From assembly GCA_034437315.1 (NCBI GenBank), contig DAOTUC010000027.1, positions 1 to 14,293 on the forward strand: a DNA stretch of 14,293 nucleotides, given 5' to 3'. Below are positions 5,391-12,448 of the stretch, one piece after another (the first letter of the stretch is position 1; each line of letters begins with the position of its first letter). The position numbers were made by a program, and so were the translations under genes. Source of the DNA: DSAR01 sp034437315. GTDB lineage: Bacteria > Chloroflexota > Anaerolineae > B4-G1. The notes under the pieces are model-generated. The model was not told the origin of the DNA and ran no database searches. It saw nothing but the letters and a program-made list of their open reading frames with translations.

Positions 5391-6725
5391 ATGGATAAGA
5401 TCTGGAAAGAAATGTCTTCCGACGAACGATTGGCCCAGCGGCTGGACGCCTACGTCAACATGCCCGGTTTCGAGTTCGCCTCGCCCGAAGCGGAGGCCAA
5501 GTACCGGGAGCGTGCGACGATCATCCGCGACGCATTCGAGATGAAGGTCCCCGCCCGTGTGCCCATCTTTCCCTCCGAGGGCTTTTTCCCCGCTCTCCAC
5601 GCCGGCCTGACGATGAAAGAGGCGCTCTACGATTATGAGAAGGTGGCCGAGGCGATCCTGGCCTACGTCGAGGAATTCGATCCCGATGCCTGGTTCGGCA
5701 GCCTGGCGATTGTCCCCGGGCGCGTCTTTGAGATCCTCGACTACAAGCTCTACGACTGGCCCGGCCAGAAGCTGGACGATCATCTCATGTATCAGATGAT
5801 CGAGGGCGAGTACGTCACCGCAGACGAGTACGGGGCCCTGGCGGCCGACCCGACCGATTTCTTTATGCGCAAGTACTTCCCGCGCATCTTTGGCGCACTG
5901 GAGCCCCTGGCCAAGTTGCCCCTGATGCCCTCCATCCAGGAGATGCCGATGACGCCCACTGCGGTCCTGCCCTTTGCCTTCCCGGACGTCCAGGAGGCGC
6001 TCAAGAAGCTGATGGAGGCCGGCGAGGAAGCGATGCACTGGATGCAGGTGATGGGCGGGCTGGCGGCCCAGGTGCGCGCGCTGGGCGTCACCGATTGGGC
6101 GGGCGGCGCGGCCAAGGCCCCCTTCGACGCCATCGGCGACACGCTGCGCGGCACGAAGGGCATGTTGCTCGATATGTTCCGCCACCCCGACGCGCTGATC
6201 GAGACCTGCGAGCGGTTCGCGCCGCTGATGGTCGACATGGCCGTCGGCGCCGTCAACCAGACTGGCGTGCCGTTCGTCTTTATGCCGCTCCACAAGGGCG
6301 CCGACGGCTTCATGTCGAACGCCCAGTTCGAGACGTTCTACTGGCCGACGCTCAAGCAGGTGATGCTCGGCATCGCGGAAGAGGGCTGCATCCCGCTGAT
6401 GTTCGCCGAGGGCGGCTACAACCAGCGCCTGGAGATCATCGCCGACTTCCCCAAGGGGAAGTGTATCTGGTGGTTCGACCAGACCGACATGAAGCGCGCT
6501 AAAGAGGTCCTGGGCGACGTCTGCTGCATCGCTGGCAACGTCTCCACCGCGATTATGGCCGCCGGCGACCCCGACGAGGTCAAGGCCTACTGCAAGGAGC
6601 TGATCGAGACGGTGGGCAGGGACGGCGGCTTCATCTTGACCAACGGTTGCGGGATCGACCACGCCAGGGCGGAGAACGTCCACGCGATGATGGAAGCTGG
6701 TAAAGAGTACGGGCAGTATTCGTAG
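5391..6725 (+). CDS. URO-D-fold corrinoid methyltransferase A (MtaA/CmuA-related)
   Basis: The product has 444 residues from the ATG at 5391. It belongs to the uroporphyrinogen decarboxylase-fold methyltransferases, which transfer methyl between a small molecule or cofactor and a corrinoid protein using a bound zinc. Landmarks are RVPIFPSEGFFP (56-67), IEGEY (137-141), a PLHKGADGFMS loop (299-309), NAQFETFYWPTLKQVM (310-325), GNVST (382-386), GDP (392-394) and GCGI (419-422) before EN (428-429). The usual zinc motif HxC is replaced by Phe338-Ala-Glu340-Gly, while Cys420 of the GCGI box is kept. The protein is therefore not a standard MtaA, and the metal may be held by Glu and Cys. It carries about 30 extra N-terminal residues relative to methyltransferase B. 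Its immediate partner is corrinoid protein A. Whether it demethylates the substrate or loads the final acceptor cannot be told from sequence. Confidence 0.88.
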   Translation: MDKIWKEMSSDERLAQRLDAYVNMPGFEFASPEAEAKYRERATIIRDAFEMKVPARVPIFPSEGFFPALHAGLTMKEALYDYEKVAEAILAYVEEFDPDAWFGSLAIVPGRVFEILDYKLYDWPGQKLDDHLMYQMIEGEYVTADEYGALAADPTDFFMRKYFPRIFGALEPLAKLPLMPSIQEMPMTPTAVLPFAFPDVQEALKKLMEAGEEAMHWMQVMGGLAAQVRALGVTDWAGGAAKAPFDAIGDTLRGTKGMLLDMFRHPDALIETCERFAPLMVDMAVGAVNQTGVPFVFMPLHKGADGFMSNAQFETFYWPTLKQVMLGIAEEGCIPLMFAEGGYNQRLEIIADFPKGKCIWWFDQTDMKRAKEVLGDVCCIAGNVSTAIMAAGDPDEVKAYCKELIETVGRDGGFILTNGCGIDHARAENVHAMMEAGKEYGQYS

Positions 6726-6749
6726 GGGCGACGTATGCTTCGCCCCTAC
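6722..6749. repeat. GC-rich palindrome at the end of methyltransferase gene A
   Basis: GTAGGGGCGA (6722-6731) and TCGCCCCTAC (6740-6749) are perfect 10-bp arms around an 8-base loop. The TAG stop lies in the left arm. No T-run follows, so it is not a classical terminator. It may be an interspersed REP-like element or an mRNA processing or stability hairpin separating the two corrinoid/methyltransferase modules. Confidence 0.6.
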
Positions 6750-6788
6750 CTGGTTTTATGATCAACCAATCAACCTCTGGAGGAAAAC

Positions 6789-7418
6789 ATGTCACAAAAA
6801 TTGATCGACGCTTTTGTCGATATTCGCGAGGATGACGTCCTCGCGATTACCCAGGAATTGCTGGACGATGGCGTGGAACCGATGACGATCCTCGACGCGT
6901 GCCGGGAGGCCCTTGACCTCATCGGCCAGCGATTCGAGAGGAAAGAGGCCTTCGTCCCCGAACTGGTCATGGCCGGGGAGATGATGAACAGCATCACCGA
7001 ACTGGTCAAGCCCAAGTTGGCGCAGGAAACGCCGTCCGAGGCGGCAGGCAAGGTCCTTATGGGCACGGTGGAGGGCGATATCCACGATATCGGTAAAGAT
7101 GTGGTCGTCTTTATGCTCAAGGCCAACGGTTTTGAGGTGGTCGACCTGGGTGTCGACGTCACGCCCGCGGCCTTCGTCGAAAAGATCGCCGAGATAGAGC
7201 CCGCCGTGGTGGGATTGAGCGGCCTCTTGACGCTGGCCTTCCAATCTATGAAAGAGACGGTGGAGGCGATCGCCGAAGCCGGGCTGCGAGACCAGGTCAA
7301 GATCATGATCGGCGGCGCTCCGGTAGACGAGCACGTAGAGGACTATACCGGCGCCGATGCGTGGGGGAAGGACGCGATGGAGGCGGTCTCCCTCGCCAAG
7401 CAGTGGGTAGGAGGATAG
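6789..7418 (+). CDS. Corrinoid protein B (B12-binding methyl carrier, MtaC/MtbC-like)
   Basis: The product has 209 residues, with a GGAGG five bases before the ATG. It has the same architecture as corrinoid protein A: cap domain with RKEAFVPELVMAGEMM (51-66), DIHDIG at 97-102 with axial His99, GKD, SGLLTLA (144-150) and IGGAP (174-178). The differences from protein A are concentrated in the cap's first helices and in the linker around 78-88, where partner contacts would be expected. That fits a carrier dedicated to a different methyltransferase, most likely the gene that follows. Its terminal Gly-Gly codons again provide the ribosome binding site for the downstream methyltransferase. It arose by duplication of a corrinoid/methyltransferase pair. 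Confidence 0.95.
   Translation: MSQKLIDAFVDIREDDVLAITQELLDDGVEPMTILDACREALDLIGQRFERKEAFVPELVMAGEMMNSITELVKPKLAQETPSEAAGKVLMGTVEGDIHDIGKDVVVFMLKANGFEVVDLGVDVTPAAFVEKIAEIEPAVVGLSGLLTLAFQSMKETVEAIAEAGLRDQVKIMIGGAPVDEHVEDYTGADAWGKDAMEAVSLAKQWVGG
7410..7415 (+). promoter_or_regulatory. Ribosome binding site inside the last two codons of corrinoid gene B
   Basis: GGAGGA encodes the C-terminal Gly-Gly and is followed by TAG, four bases and the ATG at 7423. It is the same arrangement as at 5380-5385. Confidence 0.7.
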
Positions 7419-7422
7419 CGCT

Positions 7423-8667
7423 ATGACGACGATGGAGAGCTTTGAAACTCGGATAGGACGTGTCAACGACGCCGTCGCGCTGAAGACGCCCGACCGCGTC
7501 CCCATTTTCCCCTGGTTCCACCTCTTCCCCGCTCGCTACGTCGGAATGACCTACGAGGAGGCGTTCTACGACGTAGACCGCTGGCTGGCGGCCAATGAAA
7601 AGGTCATTATCGACTACGAGCCGGATCTATACACGTATCCCGCTCAGCCTATCGCTGCCGCCGGAGCGGCGCACGAAGCGCTGGACAACCGGCAGATCAA
7701 GTGGCCTGGGCATGGCGTCGGTCCCAATCGCTCCTTCCAATTTGTGGAGGGCGAGTATATGCTGGCCGAGGAATACGACGAATTCCTCAACGACCCCGCC
7801 GACTGGACATTGCGCAAGTACCTGCCTCGCATCTATGGCGCGCTGGAGGGCTTCGGCATGCTGCCGCCTATCACCTCCCTGCTAGCCGGTTACGCCGGGG
7901 CGGGCATCTTCGGCATCCTCGCTGCGCCGCCGGTGGCGGCGTCTATGGACGCACTCATGAAAGCGGCGCAGGTCTCGGGCCGTTGGGGTATGGCATATGG
8001 TCAGTTCGAGCAGAAGATGAATGACCTGGGGTATCCCGCCAATGCAGTCGCTGTGGCCCTGGCCCCCTACGATCTGATCTCCGACATGATGCGCGGCATG
8101 CGCGGCGCGATGATGGATATGTACCGCTGCCCCGACAAGCTGCAGGCAGCGATGCAAAAAATCTTGCCGCTACAGATCGGCGGCGCTATCGGCCAGGCCC
8201 ACATGAGCGGCAACCCCCGTATCTTCATCCCGCTGCACCGCGGCGCCGACGGCTTTATGTCGAATGAACAGTTCGAGACGTTCTACTGGCCTACCCTCAA
8301 GGGCCTCATCCTGGCGTTGATCAAGGCCGATCTGATGCCGTGCCCCTTCTTTGAGGGCGCGTACGACCAACGGCTCGACTATCTGGCGGAACTGCCGCCG
8401 GGCAAGGTGATGGGCTGCTTCGACCGCTCGGATATGGCCAAGGTGAAAGAGGTGTTGGGCGGCAAGATGTGCATCGCCGGCGGTATGCCGGTCTCTTTGC
8501 TCCAACACGGCGCGCCGGATCAGGTCCGCGAGGAGACCAGACGGCTCATCGAGACGATCGGCCAGGATGGCGGTTTCGTTATGTCGTGCAGCTCGGTGCT
8601 CGACGAGGCAGATCCAGAACTGGTCCGAGTGTGGATAGAAACGACCAAGGAGTTTGGTCAGTATTAG
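7423..8667 (+). CDS. URO-D-fold corrinoid methyltransferase B (divergent paralogue)
   Basis: The product has 414 residues. It is a paralogue of methyltransferase A across its whole length, sharing RVPIFPWFHLFP (25-36), VEGEY (108-112), IPLHRGADGFMS (269-280), NEQFETFYWPTLK (281-293) and a C-terminal KEFGQY. The HxC zinc site is again replaced, here by Phe309-Phe-Glu311-Gly. The GCGI cysteine of protein A aligns with Ser391, while a Cys sits two residues earlier (Cys389). Loss of two canonical ligands suggests different chemistry, a rearranged metal site, or a non-zinc mechanism. It follows corrinoid protein B by four bases, so the two probably act as a pair, one handling substrate and one acceptor. 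An alternative start at the internal ATG (7432) has poorer spacing. Confidence 0.85.
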   Translation: MTTMESFETRIGRVNDAVALKTPDRVPIFPWFHLFPARYVGMTYEEAFYDVDRWLAANEKVIIDYEPDLYTYPAQPIAAAGAAHEALDNRQIKWPGHGVGPNRSFQFVEGEYMLAEEYDEFLNDPADWTLRKYLPRIYGALEGFGMLPPITSLLAGYAGAGIFGILAAPPVAASMDALMKAAQVSGRWGMAYGQFEQKMNDLGYPANAVAVALAPYDLISDMMRGMRGAMMDMYRCPDKLQAAMQKILPLQIGGAIGQAHMSGNPRIFIPLHRGADGFMSNEQFETFYWPTLKGLILALIKADLMPCPFFEGAYDQRLDYLAELPPGKVMGCFDRSDMAKVKEVLGGKMCIAGGMPVSLLQHGAPDQVREETRRLIETIGQDGGFVMSCSSVLDEADPELVRVWIETTKEFGQY

Positions 8668-8694
8668 CGCAATCTGTTGTATCGACGGTGATAG

Positions 8695-8724
8695 ATAAGG
8701 GCGGGTCTCGGGACCCGCCCTTAT
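8695..8724. repeat. 13-bp perfect hairpin between methyltransferase B and the transporter
   Basis: ATAAGGGCGGGTC (8695-8707) and GACCCGCCCTTAT (8712-8724) enclose the tetraloop TCGG. The stem is very stable but is followed by GTGGG and not by a T-run. It may attenuate or partly terminate transcription before the transporter and activator, protect the upstream mRNA 3' end, or be an interspersed palindromic repeat. Confidence 0.65.
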
Positions 8725-8747
8725 GTGGGTAGAGGAGAACAAGACTG

Positions 8748-9944
8748 TTGACCAACAAACGTAACGCATGGCTGGTGATGGCCGTGGTCTTCCTGTCCAG
8801 CGTCGCCATCGCCGCCAACCGATTCAAACCCCCGCCGGTCCTGCCCACGCTGATGGCCGAGTTGCAGGTCGACATGGTGACCGGCGGCTGGTTGATGTCT
8901 GTATCATCGATCGCCGGTATTTTCCTCTCTATCCCCGCAGCCCTCTTTCTGAACCGGATGGGGGTCAAGCTCGCCGGCGTCGTCGCCCTGAGCTGTGTGA
9001 TCGTCGGAGCGGTTACCGGCGCGCTGGCAAACAGCGCCGCCCTTTTGCTGCTGGGCGGCGCGATCGAGGGCGTCGGCGCCAGCCTGATCTCCGTCGTCGC
9101 GCCGGCGGCGATTAGCTTGTGCTTCGAGCTGAAGGACCGCGGCCTGCCGATGGGGATCTGGGCCGCGTGGGTGCCGGTCGGCAACGTCATCATGTTCAAC
9201 GTCGCACATCCCCTGGCCGACGCCTTTGGCTGGCGTTCGATCTGGTGGTTCGGCGCGCTCTTGGCGTTTTCCGCGACGATTCTCTTTGCGCTGCTGGTGA
9301 ACGTCCCACAAACAGGGACGCGCGCGCCCAGGGATGCGCCCGCCCCAGGGGCCTTTTCCCAGGGGCTGCTCAATCCGTCGGCCTGGCTGCTGGGCCTCGG
9401 TTTCGGCGCCTTTGCCTTTGGCTTGCTGGGGTACAACAGTTGGGCGCCTACTTTTCTGACGGAAACGCTACAGATTGATCCTGCCATAGCAAGCGCCTAC
9501 GCCAGCCTTATGTTTCTGGCAGCGATCCCGGCCAACATCATCGCCGGATGGGTGATCAACCGGATGAAGAACCGCCACCTCTTGCTGCCGGCGGCTTTCC
9601 TCGTGATGACGATCGCTGTCTTTTGGAGCTTCCGGTTGCAACATCAAGCGGTCGTGGCGCCCTACATGATCGTCCTGGGGTTCGTCTCCAACTTTATCCC
9701 CACCGCGATTTTCACCCTGGCGCCGGAGACGGCCGCCGACGCCAAATCCGCCAGTCTGGCGCTGGCAGTGGTGAACGTGGGGGCTAACCTGGGGACCATC
9801 TCGGGACCGCCGGCGCTGGGCGCTATCTTGAGCGGCGGGAACTGGCAAGCGGGCAGTACAGCGCTGGTCATTGTTACGTTTGCAGGCGCCATGCTCTCCT
9901 GGTACGTATCGAAAAGGTTGAGAGACGATGACTATTCACGTTGA
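8748..9944 (+). CDS. Major facilitator superfamily transporter (CynX/NimT-like appearance)
   Basis: The product has 398 residues with about twelve hydrophobic segments, in the inner membrane. The first helix (WLVMAVVFLSSVAIAANRF) leads into PPVLPTLMAEL, and the A-motif-like loop between helices 2 and 3 reads LNRMGVKLAG. A hydrophilic central loop near 186-200 (VPQTGTRAPRDAPAPG) separates the two six-helix halves. A WVINRMKNRHLLL loop lies in the second half. The start is a TTG with AGAGGAG ten bases upstream; an internal ATG at 8778 would cut the first helix. Its place between the methyltransferases and the corrinoid activator suggests that it imports the methylated substrate or exports the demethylated product. 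The last 17 bases overlap the next gene. Confidence 0.88.
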   Translation: MTNKRNAWLVMAVVFLSSVAIAANRFKPPPVLPTLMAELQVDMVTGGWLMSVSSIAGIFLSIPAALFLNRMGVKLAGVVALSCVIVGAVTGALANSAALLLLGGAIEGVGASLISVVAPAAISLCFELKDRGLPMGIWAAWVPVGNVIMFNVAHPLADAFGWRSIWWFGALLAFSATILFALLVNVPQTGTRAPRDAPAPGAFSQGLLNPSAWLLGLGFGAFAFGLLGYNSWAPTFLTETLQIDPAIASAYASLMFLAAIPANIIAGWVINRMKNRHLLLPAAFLVMTIAVFWSFRLQHQAVVAPYMIVLGFVSNFIPTAIFTLAPETAADAKSASLALAVVNVGANLGTISGPPALGAILSGGNWQAGSTALVIVTFAGAMLSWYVSKRLRDDDYSR

Positions 9945-11742
9945 TTTCGAACCCGTCGGCCGGCGCGGCGATTGTCCAGAGGGACAGTCCCTGCTCGAGT
10001 GCGCCCGACAACTGGGCGTCGACCTGGTCAACTTTTGCGGCGGCGCGGGGAACTGCGGACGCTGCAAGATTCAGGTGCTGGAGGGCCAGGTCTCCCCGCT
10101 GGCGGAGAAGGAGGCGTCGTTCTTCACCGCCGAGGAGTTGGCCGACGGTTACCGTCTCGCCTGCCGCGCCGTCCCCCTCGGCGATTGCAAGGCGCGCGTC
10201 CCGGCTGAATCGCTGACCACGCCCCAGCGGACCCAGGTCGAGGGCGAGGGGTCGCCGGTGACGCCGGACCCCCTGATCGCCTCCCACGCGGTGACGATGA
10301 CGCCGCCGTCGCTGGACGACCTGCGCTCCGACGCCGCGCGTCTGAGAGATGCGCTGGTCGCCGAGCACAACCTGACGACCGTCGAAATCGGCCTCTGCGT
10401 CCTGCGCACCCTCTCGCCCCAACTGCGCGAATGGGATTGGCGCGCCAACGTGGTGGTGCGCGAGAACGAGGTCGTCGCCCTGCTGCCGCCCTCTACCCGT
10501 CCGCTGGGGATGGCCGTCGACCTGGGCACGACCAAGATCGCCGGCTACCTGCTCGACCTGGAGACGGGCCGTTCTCTGGCGTCCAAGGGCATGATGAACC
10601 CCCAGATCGCTTACGGCGAGGACGTGGTCGCCCGCCTGACCTACGCCGGACGATCCCCGGAGGATGCGGCGTTGTTGCAGCGGCTGTTGGGCGAGGCGTT
10701 GAGCCAACTGGCGGCCGACCTGTGCGCCGAGGCGGGGGCCGACCCGGCCCACATCGTCGAGGCGGTGGTGGTGGGCAACACCGCTATGCATCACCTCCTG
10801 GTGGGGCTGCCGGTGTGGCAGTTGGCGCGGGCGCCCTACGTGCCCGCCGTGAGCGACGCGCTGGAAATCGAGGCCCGGCGTCTGGGGATCGCCCTGGCGC
10901 CGGGCGCTGTCGTGCACTTGCCGCCGAACGTCGCCGGTTACGTCGGCGCCGACCACGTGGCGATGATCCTGGCGACCGACCTGTCCGCCGCCGCCGACGT
11001 CGTCCTGGCCCTCGACATCGGCACCAACACCGAGATCTGCCTGTCGAACCGCGGGCGTCTCAGCAGCGTCTCCTGCGCTTCGGGGCCGGCCTTCGAGGGC
11101 GCGCACATCAAGCATGGGATGCGGGCGGCCAAGGGGGCCATTGAGCGGCTGCGGTTGGAGGGCGACGCCGTCATCTACCAAACCATCTCAGGAGGCGAGC
11201 CGGTGGGCCTGTGCGGATCTGGCATCCTGGACGCCCTGGCCCAGCTCTACCAGGCGGGCGTGCTGGACGCCAGCGGTCGTATGTTGGAGGGCCATCCCCG
11301 CGTGCGCGAGGGGGAAAACGGGCGTGAATTCGTGTTGGTAGGCGAGGAGGAGCAGGCGAACGGCCGCCCGGCGATCACGTTTACACAGAAGGACGTGCGG
11401 GAGCTCCAGCTCGCCAAGGGCGCGATGCGCAGCGGCATCCAGGCGCTGCTCGAGACCAACGGTCTTGAGGACGAGGACATTGACCGGCTGATCATCGCCG
11501 GAGCCTTTGGGACCTATATCGACGTCGCGAGCGCGATCAGCGTCGGCATGCTCCCTCGGCTGCCGCTGGATCGTTTCCGCCAGGTGGGGAACGCGGCGGG
11601 GACGGGGGCCAGGATGGCGCTTATCTCGCACGGCAAGCGGGAAGAGGCGCGGGCGCTGGCCCGGCGCGTCAACTACGTCGAGTTGGCGACGGATCCCCAG
11701 TTCCTCAAGTCCTTCTCCATGGCGATGGCGCTGGATAGGTAA
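9928..11742 (+). CDS. Corrinoid reductive activator (2Fe-2S ferredoxin plus ASKHA/DUF4445 domain, RACo-like)
   Basis: The product has 604 residues. It uses ATP hydrolysis and a low-potential electron to reduce accidentally oxidised Co(II) corrinoid back to active Co(I). The N-terminal ferredoxin domain binds a 2Fe-2S cluster through Cys37, Cys43 and Cys46 (C-x5-C-x2-C) and Cys79 in RLACRA. A linker (about 95-190) joins it to an actin/Hsp70-like ATPase with phosphate-1 loop DLGTTK (198-203), GNTAMHH (283-289), phosphate-2 loop DIGTN (363-367), LCGSG (428-432) and AGAFG (524-528). The length and domain order match RACo and related activators of O-demethylase systems. The gene overlaps the transporter by 17 bases, so the two are coupled. 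It presumably serves all three corrinoid proteins in the window. Confidence 0.93.
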   Translation: MTIHVDFEPVGRRGDCPEGQSLLECARQLGVDLVNFCGGAGNCGRCKIQVLEGQVSPLAEKEASFFTAEELADGYRLACRAVPLGDCKARVPAESLTTPQRTQVEGEGSPVTPDPLIASHAVTMTPPSLDDLRSDAARLRDALVAEHNLTTVEIGLCVLRTLSPQLREWDWRANVVVRENEVVALLPPSTRPLGMAVDLGTTKIAGYLLDLETGRSLASKGMMNPQIAYGEDVVARLTYAGRSPEDAALLQRLLGEALSQLAADLCAEAGADPAHIVEAVVVGNTAMHHLLVGLPVWQLARAPYVPAVSDALEIEARRLGIALAPGAVVHLPPNVAGYVGADHVAMILATDLSAAADVVLALDIGTNTEICLSNRGRLSSVSCASGPAFEGAHIKHGMRAAKGAIERLRLEGDAVIYQTISGGEPVGLCGSGILDALAQLYQAGVLDASGRMLEGHPRVREGENGREFVLVGEEEQANGRPAITFTQKDVRELQLAKGAMRSGIQALLETNGLEDEDIDRLIIAGAFGTYIDVASAISVGMLPRLPLDRFRQVGNAAGTGARMALISHGKREEARALARRVNYVELATDPQFLKSFSMAMALDR

Positions 11743-11766
11743 GGCGTTTTCAGAAAAATAATTCTC

Positions 11767-12393
11767 CTACCTGCTCCCGTCCTGGTTGTGATGAGCGCGT
11801 CGCTTTTCGTCTCGCGTCCCAGCATCTTCAAGTCGCACCCCCAGCCCATCGGCCAGACGATTGACAAAATTAAAGTAGGCTGTGACCTGCGCTACGTCGA
11901 GGACAGCGCGGTCGGAAAGGCCGACCTCGCGCAGCGCCTGCACATCGGCTGGTGTGACCGCGGCCGGGGTGCGGGTCAATTTCACCGCATAGTCCAGGAT
12001 CGCCCGGTCAACCGGCTTGAGCGTCGCGTGTGTATAGTCCTCTTTTAACTGTGACACCAACGATTCGTCCTTGATCAACCGACGGAGAGCCTCTCCGTGA
12101 TGGATCATTCAATACAGACAGCCGTTGATGGCCGAGACGACCGCGCCGATCATCTCGCGCTGGTATCGCTTGAGCGGCGAGGAGCCGAAAAGCAACGTCT
12201 CGTAGAGCGCGCGGTGGTCCAGCATAGACTGGGGATGCAGGCTGTGCACCTTCATAATGTGGGCCGTCCGGCCGGTGGTCGAGTCGGCGCAGACCGCGTA
12301 GGCGGCAGTCAGCGTCTCGTCGGCTTCAGCTTCGTCTATCACCTCGATCCAGGTCGGCGGCATTCCGTCTTTAGTTCTCGTTGTGGATGTCAC
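11767..12393 (-). CDS. AhpD-like peroxidase-related protein with in-frame TGA: probable selenoprotein
   Basis: Read through the TGA at 12109-12111 the product has 208 residues; without recoding it is split into 94 and 113. The two parts are in the same frame and together form one carboxymuconolactone decarboxylase/AhpD-type protein. The stop sits precisely at the second redox Cys: Cys92-Leu-Tyr-TGA95-Met-Ile-His98-His99-Gly-Glu, matching CxxCxxxH of AhpD. AhpD-like selenoproteins are known in bacteria. A SECIS-like hairpin follows directly. The region after the TGA is intact (LKPVDRAILDYAVKLTR, then YFNFVNRLADGLGV), with no sign of decay. The start is GTG with AAGGA seven bases upstream; an ATG ten codons in is possible. 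It lies 55 bases after a DinB gene, probably in one operon. The likely role is thiol/selenol peroxide detoxification. The alternative is a nonsense mutation or a sequencing error. Confidence 0.78.
12072..12107 (-). promoter_or_regulatory. Bacterial SECIS-like hairpin immediately after the TGA
   Basis: On the minus strand a 7-bp perfect apical stem, ACGGAGA (12098-12092) with TCTCCGT (12088-12082), encloses the loop GGC. Below it, with one bulged C, three more pairs form (C-G, U-G, A-U). After a single mismatch there is a 5-bp base, TGATC (12107-12103) with GATCA (12076-12072). The loop begins 17 nt after the TGA and has G in its first two positions, as bacterial SECIS elements require for SelB binding. 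Confidence 0.65.
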
Positions 12394-12448
12394 GAATTGT
12401 TCCTTTCTCCGGTTATAGGTATCTGGCCACGTTGGCCGCTTGTCGTTC

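Noticed and set aside
5331..6683. Long minus-strand open frame opposite methyltransferase A
   Set aside because: It is a GC-rich antisense shadow rich in His, Arg, Gly and Asp with no domain, and it overlaps a clear conserved gene.
9874..11181. Long minus-strand open frame opposite the activator gene
   Set aside because: It has the same shadow composition, and the plus-strand frame has clear ferredoxin and ATPase motifs.
12109..12111. Reading the AhpD-like locus as two separate small genes or a pseudogene
   Set aside because: The halves share one frame, the TGA falls exactly on the catalytic Cys, a SECIS-like hairpin follows, and there is no other damage. The second half has an ATG right after the TGA but no ribosome binding site of its own.
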